Shown piece by piece: positions 35,430 to 48,365 of a DNA stretch of 64,000 nt. Both the position numbers and the translations under genes were made by a program. The DNA is taken from contig NC_080710.1 in the NCBI RefSeq assembly GCF_019097595.1, forward strand, positions 29,150,780 through 29,214,779, given 5' to 3'. The notes under the pieces are model-generated. The model was given only the letters and a program-made list of their open reading frames with translations, ran no database searches and was not told the origin of the DNA. The DNA is from Hemibagrus wyckioides (Eukaryota; Chordata; Actinopteri; Siluriformes; Bagridae). Position 1 is the first letter of the stretch, and each line of letters starts with the position of its first letter.

Positions 35430-35680
35430 TCGTCTGATATTTGGGCCGTAACAGCGTCTGCATCTGGATAAAGACTGTCAGAGAGGTGTAGCGCCATGCA
35501 GTCCTGCTTTTCCTGGCGCTGATTAAAATCGCTTCCGCTAGGCTGCTCCGACTGACAGCTCAGTTTCCTAATCACTTCAGTTCAGATCGAGCAGCTCGGC
35601 AATTACGCCGCTGATATTCCCAACGAGTGACGTGAACAGATTTGTTGTTCTCGACTAGCTACCCGCTACAGTCATGTGAA
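35430..35680. other. unique GC-balanced block, possible conserved non-coding element
   Basis: Free of repeats and of AT bias. It holds words such as ggcgctgattaaaatcg and cggcaattacgccgctg. Composition differs sharply from its surroundings. Conservation cannot be tested here. Confidence 0.25.
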
Positions 35681-35686
35681 GAATGT

Positions 35687-35850
35687 ACACCAATCAGGCA
35701 TAACATTATGACCACCTGCCTAATATTGTGTTGGTCCCCCTTTTGCTCCCAAAACAGCCCTGACCCATCGAGGCATGGACTCCACTAGGTGACTGAAGGT
35801 GTGCTGTGGCACCAAGATGTTAGGTCATAATGTTATGCCTGATCGGTGTA
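35687..35850. mobile_element. short MITE of the gatcaggcataac Tc1 family
   Basis: Bounded by acaccaatcaggcataacat (left) and an inverted atgttatgcctgatcggtgt (right). Only 164 bases; carries the 3' subterminal part (gtgttggtcccccttttgct) and no HTH region. Confidence 0.85.
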
Positions 35851-37098
35851 TATAAGCAGGTTAACTTGGGCAGTTTGGGAAGCTTTGGACATTTTGCTCC
35901 TGTCTTAAGGGAGTGAAATATCCATCATCTGCTTGATCGATCACCTTGAACATTTGGAATCAGCCTGGAGATCTTCTCCATGCCTCATATCATGCGCAGG
36001 CCCTCGTTCACATGCAGTATTGGCCTGGTGAGTGACGTGGGTGTATTTCCTCACCCCGGGTGCTTTCCAGGACCTCTCTTCAATGACAAGTTGGTTGCAA
36101 AATGACTTCTCGTGTAGTGCTGCAGTCAACCAGTGAGGTCACTCAGAGCGCCTTCCTGCTTCTGCTACTGAGACTAATGTGGGCTCGAGTTTCAAGCTTA
36201 TTGTTATCCATCTGCATTCATGTGTATGCTCACGATGATGAAGACATCTCAGGCATGGTGGCCTAGTTTAGATATTATGAGTGTCTCTCAGCCAGAATAC
36301 TGCATGTAAACAGTTATAGGTTATATAGCTGTTGTTTTCTAGTTGATGTATAAAGCAAACGTCTGAGGAACATATATGATGTAATGTTAGATGATTTTAA
36401 ATATAAATAAATAAATAAAAAGATGCACGATATTTTAACACTAAAGGCTTTATTTATACCACAATAGAATACACATAATACTTATTTTCCGATCAGAAAT
36501 CTAACAGCAGTCACATTTATTTAATCCATTTCACTTTATTTGATTGACACACAGCCGGATCACACCATACGCCGGTTTTCTCATCACTTCACCATATCAC
36601 ACAGCCACAATTATTACGATTCATCTCTCCGAAATACCCTAAAAGAGCAGCCTTTTTTTTTTGTCCCTCACACCAATAAAACAGCTGACCAGTCACATGC
36701 AGGATAAATCTGAAATCAAGACCTTCCCAAACTCTCCTATATTAACCAATGCCATCTAGAAGCTCCGCCCACTTCCCCAGACTCAATTGCTTTTGGTTTC
36801 TGTCACTGAGACTATTTTGGGAAATAAAAACAGATCAAAATTTATGTTCAGTACAGCGAACTTTAAACAATTCTATATTTAATGCCAGATTCATTTATTC
36901 ATATTTTTTGGCTTTGCTATAACAGAGAGAGGAGGTAAAAAAAAAAAAGTAGTTTTTGACCCCAAAAAAAAATTAAAGAAGACTTTCTGAATAATTTTAA
37001 TGACTAGGATAATTAGAAAATATTATAATTAAAGATAGTGTAATTAAAAAACAATTTTTCTGTCCCTAAATTAAATTTTTTAGGCAATAATTTTTATT
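35851..37098. other. intronic, nothing recognised
   Basis: Unique then AT-rich sequence. ORFs are short and without domains. Confidence 0.4.
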
Positions 37099-37136
37099 TT
37101 ATTTTATTTTATTTTATTTTATTTTATTTTATTTCC
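37099..37136. repeat. (TTTTA)n microsatellite
   Basis: About 8 copies of attttatttt. Confidence 0.95.
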
Positions 37137-38430
37137 AATAAAACACCCATAAATCACAAGACGGTGTTTAATTCATGTTTTTCAGTTCAGTTGCTATTTC
37201 TTCTTTTGGAATTCTTTTCTAAATTTCAAAACATTTGAGTAGAAACCCCCCGGGACAGGCATACATCCGAAAACACCCTTGACCAAGCGTATTTTCTGAT
37301 AACGGGGTGCTTTGTTGCAAACTTTCTCAAAATCAAGCTCATTTTTCAAAATCGAGAACTGCAGTGGTACGTTTCAAAACATCCCTCTTTCTTCTCCACC
37401 TTTACTTTTATCCCTGGTTAAGGTGTTACTGTATACATGGCAATGCTACAGTGATCTTTTAGCACCCTGTGAGTGGGAGGGGCTTATTACATGTGCAGAG
37501 GAATGGGCGGGGCCAAGAGATTTTTGAATGAATTGATTCATTGAACATTCTGGAGAGAACGAAATAGAAATGTGTGTGTGTGGATATAACACAGTGCTGC
37601 AGGGCACACTGAACACATTCCAGCAGGTCGTGTAGCTTGAGCAGATTACAGCAGTGTGTCCGTGGAGTCGGGTTACAGTGTGTCGGAGCTCACACCCCGC
37701 TCATGGACACACAGATTTCTACACGTTTCTGTTGTCGAGTCGATCGTCATGGCGATAAACACAAGTCAGATTTTATCATCGGCCCGTCCCGTTCCGTTCC
37801 CTGTATTATGGGTATTAGAAAATGTCAGTAGAATATTAAAAACAACACAATAAGTGCTTTAAATTTATTAATGCAGTTACGGGAGTCACATTAGTTCTGG
37901 TCAGTAGCGTGTCCGTAAGTGACTGAAAGTCTCAAGAGCGAGTGGTGGGTGGAGATTAATGCCATCAATCATGTAGGCATGTTTACAGAAGTCTAGAACA
38001 TCTTAGGAAACCTAATCACCTTAAATTCTACAGCCGTACTCGGACAGGATTAGGTTTAAGAGTTGTGTATGTAATGATGCATCTCTGTGACTTTAGTCTT
38101 GTCCGAATCTATCATCAGTACTTTATTTATTTATTATTTATTTATTTTACCGGCTGCATGTGGAATAATCTGGAGAGATGACTCTTATTACTGCTGTAAA
38201 GTGGATTTGGATCGTTGATGATGTTTCATGGTCGTATTACGGTGCAGGTTTCTAATATTTTGACCTCCTGGTTTATGAAGGATCCCAGGTTTGTGTGTGA
38301 TGATGGTACAATGATTTAATGTTCTGTAACCGCGGCGCTGACAGGAACTCTCAGGTTTATGTTCACGCGCTCAGTCGAAATGAGCATTGTTTCTATAGTA
38401 ACAGGGATTTGTATTACAGACACGCCACGT
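37137..38430. other. intronic, nothing recognised
   Basis: Unique-looking DNA with a GC-richer patch near 37470-37520 (gggaggggct, gggcggggcc). No supported gene. Confidence 0.4.
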
Positions 38431-38692
38431 CTGTCTGTCTTGGTCTTTATCTCTTTCTTTGTCGGTGTCTGTCAGTTTGTCTTTGTGTTTACCTGTCTGT
38501 CTGTCCACCTGTCTTTCTCTGTCGCCCTCTTTTTGTTTTTTTATTTACCTGTCTGTCTGCCTGTCTCCTGTCTGTCTGTCTGCCTTTCTTTCTTTCGGGC
38601 ATTCTCTTTTCTACTTTTTCATTTTCCTGTCTGTCTGTCTGTTTGTCTGGCTGTCATAATGTCTAACTGTCTGTCTGTCGTAATGGCTATCC

Positions 38693-38760
<68 letters not shown>

Positions 38761-39032
38761 GTCTATCTATCTATCTATCTGTCTATCTATCGTTCTATCG
38801 TTCTATCGTTCTATCGTTCTATCTATTGTTCTGTCGTTCTATCTATTGTTCTATTGTTCTATCGTTCTATCTATTGTTCTATCTATCGTTCTATCTATTG
38901 TTCTGTCGTTCTATCTATTCTATCGTTCTATCTATTGTTCTGTCGTTCTATCTATTGTTCTATCGTTCTATCTATTGTTCTATCTATTTATCTGTCTGTC
39001 TATCTATCTATCTATCTGTCTATCTGTCTTGT
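38431..39032. repeat. CTGT/TATC microsatellite with gttctatc array
   Basis: ctgtctgtctg-rich part (38431-38690), a clean (TATC)n (38692-38760), then tandem gttctatcgttctatctatt units (38790-38985). ORFs are artefacts. Confidence 0.95.
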
Positions 39033-39740
39033 GTCCACATCACTGTCCTGTTCTGGACTCCTGTCTTCACTTGGACATGACGTTGTTTCAGTCTTAGCGT
39101 TACCGCTTGCTGAGCGGTCGCCATGGTAACGGGAGTCGGAGCTGAGCATGTTTGCAGCACCCTGCTGAAAGGATGTGGTGAGCTTCTTTCACTCCATATC
39201 TCTCCATCTCTATTCTTTCTTTTCTGGGTGTCTACCTCTCTATCAGTACATTGTCACAGCCTCTCTCTCTCTCCCTCTCTGTCTGTCTACAGTCAGGTCT
39301 AAAACTATTGGTCATTGATTGTTATTATTGTTTGAGGTGTCTCAGAGTGTATTGGAGTATGTTTTTGTTGTAAATGAGTAATGTGCATGGCCGGACAGTG
39401 CAGAGATTCAGCTTTAAAGTCCGAGTGTTTACGTGCAGATCAGCTGAACAGCAGGAACGCTGTTTTTATACACTGTCCTGTCTTTTATAATGTACAGAGA
39501 GGACTTGGACAGCTCAGCTTCTCAGCTGCTTCATGGCCAGATGTGTGTTATTCCCTCATTACTTTACTCACATGTAAGCAGATAAAAGCTCTGGAGTTGA
39601 CTGCTTCGCATGTGGAGTTAGTTAACTCTCAACGTGAAGTCCAGAGAGCCGTCACTGCCTGTGAAGCAAACCTTCATTAGGCTTAGGGCCATGGAGCAAG
39701 GGAGCATGGGGAAGAGTGCTGGAACTCTCCTGAGCTGGAC
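39033..39740. other. intronic, contains an X-box-like motif
   Basis: Unique DNA with no supported gene; the 99-codon ORF at 39381-39680 has no known domain. Confidence 0.4.
39117..39130. promoter_or_regulatory. X-box-like RFX motif
   Basis: gtcgccatggtaac fits the RFX X-box consensus closely. Motif match only. Confidence 0.4.
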
Positions 39741-40370
39741 TCATCTGTCTATCTGTCTGTCTATCTGTCTGTTTGTCTATCAGTGTATCACCATTTTTCT
39801 TAAATGTAATCTGTCTGTCTTATTATTTATCTATTTCTTTGTCCATCTGTTTATATATGCGTCTCACCATATCTATCACCTTTAGTCCTTCTCTATCTGT
39901 CTGTCTCTGTATCACCATCTCTCACATTTTGTCTGTCTATCTGTCTGTCACCATATCTCTCAATTTTGTCTCTGTCTGTCTATCAGTCTGTGTATCACCA
40001 TCTCTCAATTTTATCTCTATCTGTCTGTCTGCGTATCACCATATCTCTTACATTTTGTCTGTCTGTCTGTGCATCACCATTTCTATCACATTTCATATAT
40101 CTGTCTATCTGTCTGTTTGTCTGTCTGGCTATCTGTCTGTCTGTCTGTCTGTCTGTTTGTGTTTATCAGTATTTCTCTCACTTCCTCTTTCTGTGTTTGT
40201 ATCTCTGATTATAAACGTGTCTAACCATATCTCTCACTTTTACCCCCCCCCCACCTCTTCACTACAACCATCGTTTTATGTTTTTTTTTTTCTTTTTCTG
40301 TTCAACTTCAGCAGTCTGAGTGCAGCAGTGGGAGGAGAAATCGTGTGTGTGTGTGTGTGTGTGTGTGTAC
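39741..40370. repeat. CTGT/CTAT-rich degenerate microsatellite and (GT)n
   Basis: ctgtctgtctatctgtctg words between repeated atcaccatatctctca segments (about 39780-40230), giving a longer imperfect period; (GT)n at 40342-40369. Confidence 0.85.
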
Positions 40371-40399
40371 CAGGTGGAGTCAGGAGTTGTTGTGGTGAG

Positions 40400-40733
40400 G
40401 GTTGCAACATTGTGAATGCAGCTGTAGACCTCGATTGTTTCGTTTTGCAAAGCGCACTCGTTTTCCCGGCTCTCTCTCTCTCTGTCTGTGTGTGAGAAAG
40501 AGAGAGTATATGAGTCACTTGGTAGAAACTATTAAAAGAAGAGGAGCAGCAGAACTTGTGTGTACACGCGAACTTGTGTGTGTGAGAAAGAGACAGAGTG
40601 AGCAGAGTGGTAGAGTCCTAAAGAGGAGTTGTAGAGTGTCAAGTAGTAGCATGTGTAAGAGAGATAATGTCACAAGATGACCTCTGACCCTCGGCCGGAG
40701 CCTCGGTCGGGATGCTGAGCTTCTTAGATAAGG
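40400..40733 (+). other. possible alternative leader exon
   Basis: Unique sequence ending at ttcttagataag followed by a gtagga donor from 40734. A short ATG frame (40711, MLSFLDK) reaches the donor, but joining it to the 60558 acceptor would give a stop within two codons. At most an untranslated or uORF-bearing leader. Weak. Confidence 0.2.
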
Positions 40734-40739
40734 TAGGAC

Positions 40740-42240
40740 TCGTCCCATAACTCTGTGTGTGTGTTCTCGATCACTTCTCGACTATTAATACTCTACAAGT
40801 TTATGAAGAATAATGAAGACGAGGCGATTTCTCTGTACTAATGAGCCACGGTTTGATGTTTGGTCAGATTTTCCTTTCACAGGCTGAAATTAAATTGAAA
40901 CACATCACAATGGCAGTAAAAAATTGAGGCGTCTCGTTAGGCACGGCAGGAACAGAGCAGCCATTTTGTCTGTGCCTTTCATGTGATTTTTATTGATTGA
41001 TTATTAATTTTATTAATTATTTTTCATACGTCTATTTTTTAATTCATAAAATTATTTTAACTGAGTGTGGCTTTATTTATTTATTTATTTATTTATTTAT
41101 TTTTTTATTTATTTTAAAGTATGACCTTTTTGGGGGGGATTATTACATAATCTAGTATTGTGGAAAAATTAAATCCTCAGTGTTTTATACACTTCCATCC
41201 AAACACACGTGAGAAGTGTGTTTAATGCTTCAGGTTCGCACTCAGCACCAGGGATTTTACAGCGTAGGCCTGATGTACGAGAAACGCAGAGGCGCCATCT
41301 TCCAGCCGTTACTTCTGACTCCTGAAGGTCATGGGCGCAGCGTGTTAACGGATTTACAGAAGCCTCGGGTTCGGGAATAAATATAACACCAGAGCTCGTC
41401 CTGCTGGGTAACGTTGTGTCGTAGTTATCCTTACAGATGAAGATTCATGGCTTTAATGTTTATTTTTTTTAACTCGTAATGAGTTTTGGGCGGGGTTAAT
41501 GTAATGAGGTTCCCTAGATTTTACCTCCCAAGATACAGGCATTTATTCCACTTGGAATGATTTAGATAGTATTCACAACACAAGAGGCTGGTTCAGGATT
41601 CTGTATTAATCTCCTGTGTAAGGTGTGACCCAAATCACGTCCTTGTGCACTATTCTGCACCGTAAGTAGCCCCTAGGGTAGATAGTGTGAGTAGCGTGTT
41701 AACACTGACGAAGAGAAGTGCACTTCAAGTACCCCGATAATACCCTGACTTAACCTGGGGGAAGATTAAAAGGAGTGTGTAGAATGTGCAGCTTTGCTGG
41801 ACATTCAAGATGGCCGACGACTCTTCGGTCGTGTTATAATTGTATTTTAAATTAACTCACGTTGTGTAGATTTATTTTTTTCAACATTTGTGTAAAATAT
41901 TCACCATTTCATGTGTTTGACTTTGAAAAGTTCTGCTTAGTTACTAGCCTTCTAGATGCTAGAGTGGACAGTGTGTAGTACATCATTACTAGCAGCACTA
42001 GCTTAATCCTGCCATAAACTTGGGCGGGTTTCATCTCCATCTGCTAAACATGCTATCGCTGCATCCATGCGCACTATTCTAGATTGTTATTGATCACTTG
42101 ATTGAGATCTCTCTATCTATTGTGGTTAGTGTTAGTGTTTTATACACCTCTCAGACCTACAGAGCTGGTCTCGGGTACCTTCCAGATTCTCTTGCTTGGA
42201 GTTTTTGGAGTTTTTGATTTCACGACGACTGCAGAACATG
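40740..42240. other. intronic; possible DNA-transposon relic at 41630-41960
   Basis: AT runs at 41077-41120. The segment around 41630-41770 (gacccaaatcacgtccttgt, gcaccgtaagtagccc) resembles a common fish terminal-inverted-repeat element also hinted at 15495. Otherwise unremarkable. Confidence 0.4.
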
Positions 42241-42395
42241 CAGGATGTGGTAGCTTAGTGGTTAAGGTGTTGGACTTCTGACTGGAAGGTTGTGAGTTTG
42301 AATTCCAGGTCTACTAAGCTTGCCACTGCTGTGCCCCTGAGCAAGGCCCTTAAACCTCAGTTGCTCAGTTATATAAAAAAATGAGATAAAACTCT
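42241..42395 (+). repeat. tRNA-derived SINE
   Basis: A-box-like tagcttagtggttaaggtgt (42250-42269), B-box-like gagtttgaattcc (42293-42305), then gagcaaggcccttaaacctc. Same broad family as 3041-3286, different subfamily. Confidence 0.75.
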
Positions 42396-42470
42396 GGGTA
42401 AAGCCATCTGTTCCACTTGGAAACCCGACAGACCCGGGGTGTTTAGGCTCTGATACGAGATCTGATGAAC

Positions 42471-42478
42471 ACTGTGAG
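42471..42478. repeat. left 8-bp target site duplication
   Basis: actgtgag, identical to 46423-46430. Identity of the pair argues for an insertion that has not been rearranged at its ends. Confidence 0.92.
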
Positions 42479-42912
42479 TAGAGCTGGGCGATATGGCCAA
42501 AAAATTGAATCTCCGATTTTTTTTAAAACAAAATTCGATTTTCGATTTTAAAACGATAATTTTTCTTTAATAAAAAATGTAATGTAATAATTTGATTTGA
42601 GCAAAAACAATATAACCAAACATATGAACTGCTAATTTGGACTAAAAGTGCAAAATACTTTCGCTAACAAGTTTTTTTTTGTTATTTTAGAAAAACAATA
42701 ATCAGTACAACATAAACCTTTTTTGGGGATTTATAAAATGCAAACTTTCACCAGTCTTTACAAGTTCTAATTATTCTAGTAAAATGAAGTAATATAACAA
42801 AATATGAGGGATTTGTAAAGTGCAAACTGCAGACTTAACTTAAATCACTTTTTATAAAATAAATAATTGTCACTGGAAAAAATCCCTGAAGAAAAACAAT
42901 TTTAAAGCAGTT

Positions 42913-45754
42913 CAACATGCAACTATCACGCTAAATAAAACCAACATGCAACTATCACGCTAAATAAAACCAACATGCAACTATCACGCTAAATAAAACC
43001 AACATGCAACTATCACGCTAAATAAAACCAACATGCAACTATCACGCTAAATAAAACCAACATGCAACTATCACGCTAAATAAAACCAACATGCAACTAT
43101 CACGCTAAATAAAACCAACATGCAACTATCACGCTAAATAAAACCAACATGCAACTATCACGCTAAATAAAACCAACATGCAACTAACACGCTAAATAAA
43201 ACCAACATGCAACTATCACGCTAAATAAAACCAACATGCAACTATCACGCTAAATAAAACCAACACGCAACTATCACGCTAAATAAAACCAACACGCAAC
43301 TATCACGCTAAATAAAACCAACACGCAACTATCACGCTAAATAAAACCAACACGCAACTATCACGCTAAATAAAACCAACACGCAACTATCACGCTAAAT
43401 AAAACCAACACGCAACTATCACGCTAAATAAAACCAACACGCAACTATCACGCTAAATAAAACCAACACGCAACTATCACGCTAAATAAAACCAACACGC
43501 AACTATCACGCTAAATAAAACCAACACGCAACTATCACGCTAAATAAAACCAACACGCAACTATCACGCTAAATAAAACCAACACGCAACTATCACGCTA
43601 AATAAAACCAACACGCAACTATCACGCTAAATAAAACCAACACGCAACTATCACGCTAAATAAAACCAACACGCAACTATCACGCTAAATAAAACCAACA
43701 CGCAACTATCACGCTAAATAAAACCAACACGCAACTATCACGCTAAATAAAACCAACACGCAACTATCACGCTAAATAAAACCAACACGCAACTATCACG
43801 CTAAATAAAACCAACACGCAACTATCACGCTAAATAAAACCAACACGCAACTATCACGCTAAATAAAACCAACACGCAACTATCACGCTAAATAAAACCA
43901 ACACGCAACTATCACGCTAAATAAAACCAACACGCAACTATCACGCTAAATAAAACCAACACGCAACTATCACGCTAAATAAAACCAACACGCAACTATC
44001 ACGCTAAATAAAACCAACACGCAACTATCACGCTAAATAAAACCAACACGCAACTATCACGCTAAATAAAACCAACACGCAACTATCACGCTAAATAAAA
44101 CCAACACGCAACTATCACGCTAAATAAAACCAACACGCAACTATCACGCTAAATAAAACCAACACGCAACTATCACGCTAAATAAAACCAACACGCAACT
44201 ATCACGCTAAATAAAACCAACACGCAACTATCACGCTAAATAAAACCAACACGCAACTATCACGCTAAATAAAACCAACACGCAACTATCACGCTAAATA
44301 AAACCAACACGCAACTATCACGCTAAATAAAACCAACACGCAACTATCACGCTAAATAAAACCAACACGCAACTATCACGCTAAATAAAACCAACACGCA
44401 ACTATCACGCTAAATAAAACCAACACGCAACTATCACGCTAAATAAAACCAACACGCAACTATCACGCTAAATAAAACCAACACGCAACTATCACGCTAA
44501 ATAAAACCAACACGCAACTATCACGCTAAATAAAACCAACACGCAACTATCACGCTAAATAAAACCAACACGCAACTATCACGCTAAATAAAACCAACAC
44601 GCAACTATCACGCTAAATAAAACCAACACGCAACTATCACGCTAAATAAAACCAACACGCAACTATCACGCTAAATAAAACCAACACGCAACTATCACGC
44701 TAAATAAAACCAACACGCAACTATCACGCTAAATAAAACCAACACGCAACTATCACGCTAAATAAAACCAACACGCAACTATCACGCTAAATAAAACCAA
44801 CACGCAACTATCACGCTAAATAAAACCAACACGCAACTATCACGCTAAATAAAACCAACACGCAACTATCACGCTAAATAAAACCAACACGCAACTATCA
44901 CGCTAAATAAAACCAACACGCAACTATCACGCTAAATAAAACCAACACGCAACTATCACGCTAAATAAAACCAACACGCAACTATCACGCTAAATAAAAC
45001 CAACACGCAACTATCACGCTAAATAAAACCAACACGCAACTATCACGCTAAATAAAACCAACACGCAACTATCACGCTAAATAAAACCAACACGCAACTA
45101 TCACGCTAAATAAAACCAACACGCAACTATCACGCTAAATAAAACCAACACGCAACTATCACGCTAAATAAAACCAACACGCAACTATCACGCTAAATAA
45201 AACCAACACGCAACTATCACGCTAAATAAAACCAACACGCAACTATCACGCTAAATAAAACCAACACGCAACTATCACGCTAAATAAAACCAACACGCAA
45301 CTATCACGCTAAATAAAACCAACACGCAACTATCACGCTAAATAAAACCAACACGCAACTATCACGCTAAATAAAACCAACACGCAACTATCACGCTAAA
45401 TAAAACCAACACGCAACTATCACGCTAAATAAAACCAACACGCAACTATCACGCTAAATAAAACCAACACGCAACTATCACGCTAAATAAAACCAACACG
45501 CAACTATCACGCTAAATAAAACCAACACGCAACTATCACGCTAAATAAAACCAACACGCAACTGTCGCGCTAAATAAAACCAACACGCAACTGTCGCGCT
45601 AAATAAAACCAACCCGCAGCTAACGCGCTAAATAAAACCAACCCGCAGCTAACGCGCTAAATAAAACCAACCCGCAGCTAACGCGCTAAATAAAACCAAC
45701 CCGCAGCTAACGCGCTAAATAAAACCAACCCGCAGCTAACGCGCTAAATAAAAC
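42913..45754. repeat. 98-unit, 29-bp minisatellite
   Basis: Exact 29-base period throughout, without indels. Twelve units starting caacatgc (42913-43260), then 79 units starting caacacgc (43261-45551) that look almost identical by eye. Two units with ctgtcgcgc (45552-45609) and five starting caacccgcagctaacgcgc (45610-45754) follow. One left unit (near 43174) has ctaacacgc in place of ctatcacgc. No long ORF. Confidence 0.97.
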
Positions 45755-46005
45755 CAAACAGGAGCCGGACAGCATTTTACATCTGTGTATATGGGCACAA
45801 TCAGGGGTGAGTCTAGGATTTTCATTTAAGGGGGACTCCGCCCCCATTGAGGGTATAATAGTAAAAAAATAAATAAATAAATAAATAAATAAAATAAAGG
45901 TTTGACTAACAGGGTAGGATGGTAAATATATTGCAGCATTCCACTGTATTGCATAGATGTGTATAACATTTGAGTACTGAACAAGCCAAATACGAGTCTT
46001 CCTGA

Positions 46006-46126
46006 TCACACACACACACGTGCGCACGCACACACACACACACGTGCGCACGCGCACACACACACACACACGTGCGCACGCACACACACACACACACGTG
46101 CGCACGCACACACACACACACACACG
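46006..46126. repeat. (CA)n interrupted by cgtgcgcacg
   Basis: Four cycles of a CA run plus the palindrome cgtgcgcacg, alternating purine-pyrimidine and so Z-DNA-prone. Inside the hAT element. Cysteine/valine-rich ORFs are artefacts. Confidence 0.93.
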
Positions 46127-46422
46127 CCGTGGTTTCTTCAGTCGGACTGAAGAACGCGCTGAAATTTGTGATCGTCTCAGTCCCCTTTAAATTTCATATG
46201 AAAACGGCGGCAGACTTTCGGCTCCTCCCCGTCTTTCAGCGCGTATGAAGAAACCTGAAGAAACCGCGCCTCTCTTAGACACAAGCTCTTTGCCTCGCAG
46301 AACTACGGAAGCTCGCTCTGCCAAACCAAAGTGAAATCGGAAAATCGATTTTTGTTTTTTCAGCATCGACATAAACCATAAATTTGAATTAATCGATAAT
46401 AACGATTAATCGCCCAGCTCTA

Positions 46423-46430
46423 ACTGTGAG
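46423..46430. repeat. right 8-bp target site duplication
   Basis: actgtgag, identical to 42471-42478. Confidence 0.92.
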
Positions 46431-48365
46431 TGCTCTGAGCACCAGAGTGTGTGATTATAAATGATTATAAACACTAGAGAATGTGATTATAAATGATTAT
46501 AAACACTAGAGAATGTGATTATAAATGATTATAAACACCAAAGAGTGTGATTATAAATGATTATAAACACCAGTGAGCGTGATTATAAATAATTATAAAC
46601 ACCAGAGAGCGTGATTATAAATGATTATAAACACCGGCGGAGAGCGTGATTATAAATGATTATAAACACCAAAGAGCGTGATTATAAATGATTATAAACA
46701 CCAGAGAGCATGATTATAAATGATTATAAACACCAGAGAGCGTGATTATAAATGATTATAAACACCGGCGGAGAGCGTGATTATAAATGATTATAAACAC
46801 CAAAGAGCGTGATTATAAATGATTATAAACACGGGTGGAGAGCGTGATTATAAATGATTATAAACACGGGTGGAGAGCGTGATTATAAATGATTATAAAC
46901 ACGGGTGGAGAGCGTGATTATAAATGATTATAAACACGGGTGGAGAGCGTGATTATAAATGATTATAAACACGGGTGGAGAGCGTGATTATAAATGATTA
47001 TAAACACGGGTGGAGAGCGTGATTATAAATGATTATAAACACCAGAGAGCGTGATTATAAATGATTATAAACACCAGAGAGCGTGATTATAAATGATTAT
47101 AAACACCAGAGAGCGTGATTATAAATGATTATAAACACCAGAGAGCGTGATTATAAATGATTATAAACACCAGAGAGCGTGATTATAAATGATTATAAAC
47201 ACCGAAGAGCGTGATTATAAATGATTATAAACACCAGTGAGCGTGATTATAAATGATTATAAACACCAGAGAGCGTGATTATAAATGATTATAAACACCG
47301 AAGAGCGTGATTATAAATGATTATAAACACCAGAGAGCGTGATTATAAATGATTATAAACACCAGAGAGCGTGATTATAAATGATTATAAACACCGGCGG
47401 AGAGCGTGATTATAAACACGGGTGGAGAGCGTGATTATAAATGATTATAAACACCAGAGAGCGTGATTATAAATGATTATAAACACCAGAGAGCGTGATT
47501 ATAAATGATTATAAACACCAGAGAGCGTGATTATAAATGATTATAAACACCGGCGGAGAGCGTGATTATAAACACGGGTGGAGAGCGTGATTATAAATGA
47601 TTATAAACACGGGTGGAGAGCGTGATTATAAATGATTATAAACACGGGTGGAGAGCGTGATTATAAATGATTATAAACACCGGCCGAGAGCGTGATTATA
47701 AATGATTATAAACACCGGCCGAGAGCGTGATTATAAATGATTATAAACACCAGAGAGCGTGATTATAAATGATTATAAACACCGGCCGAGAGCGTGATTA
47801 TAAACACGGGTGGAGAGCGTGATTATAAATGATTATAAACACCAGAGAGCGTGATTATAAATGATTATAAACACCAGAGAGCGTGATTATAAATGATTAT
47901 AAACACCGGCGGAGAGCGTGATTATAAACACGGGTGGAGAGCGTGATTATAAATGATTATAAACACGGGTGGAGAGCGTGATTATAAATGATTATAAACA
48001 CGGGTGGAGAGCGTGATTATAAATGATTATAAACACCGGCCGAGAGCGTGATTATAAATGATTATAAACACCGGCCGAGAGCGTGATTATAAATGATTAT
48101 AAACACCAGAGAGCGTGATTATAAATGATTATAAACACCGGCCGAGAGCGTGATTATAAACACGGGTGGAGAGCGTGATTATAAATGATTATAAACACCG
48201 GCCGAGAGCGTGATTATAAATGATTATAAACACCGGCCGAGAGCGTGATTATAAATGATTATAAACATCGGCCGAGAGCGTGATTATAAATGATTATAAA
48301 CACCGGCCGAGAGCGTGATTATAAATGATTATAAACACCGGCCGAGAGCGTGATTATAAATGATT
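46431..48365. repeat. 32/35-bp minisatellite with higher-order structure
   Basis: Core gattataaatgattataaac plus a variable part: accagagagcgt (32-base unit) or accggcgg, accggccg or acgggtgg plus agagcgt (35-base unit). Short 25-base units lack one gattataaat. About 58 units. A block of eleven ordered units recurs with a 356-base offset (cggcgg at 47551 and 47907). Confidence 0.96.

Larger units (their letters stand above)
42479..46422. mobile_element. non-autonomous hAT transposon carrying a minisatellite
   Basis: A perfect 14-base terminal inverted repeat, tagagctgggcgat at 42479-42492 and its complement at 46409-46422. The 8-base direct repeat actgtgag lies on both sides (42471-42478 and 46423-46430). 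An 8-base target duplication is the hAT hallmark. Subterminal regions are rich in cgatttt/aaaatcg words on both sides. No transposase is encoded. About 2.84 of its 3.94 kb is the tandem array. Confidence 0.93.

Noticed and set aside
39381..39680. 99-codon ORF as a small gene or NCK1 exon
   Set aside because: No homology known to me, and no acceptor/donor pair at its edges.
42913..45754. Regular 29-bp repeats as a CRISPR array
   Set aside because: There are no spacers: units are contiguous and identical. The genome is a vertebrate.
46431..48365. Second regular array as a CRISPR array
   Set aside because: Variable parts are a few recurrent variants, not unique spacers.
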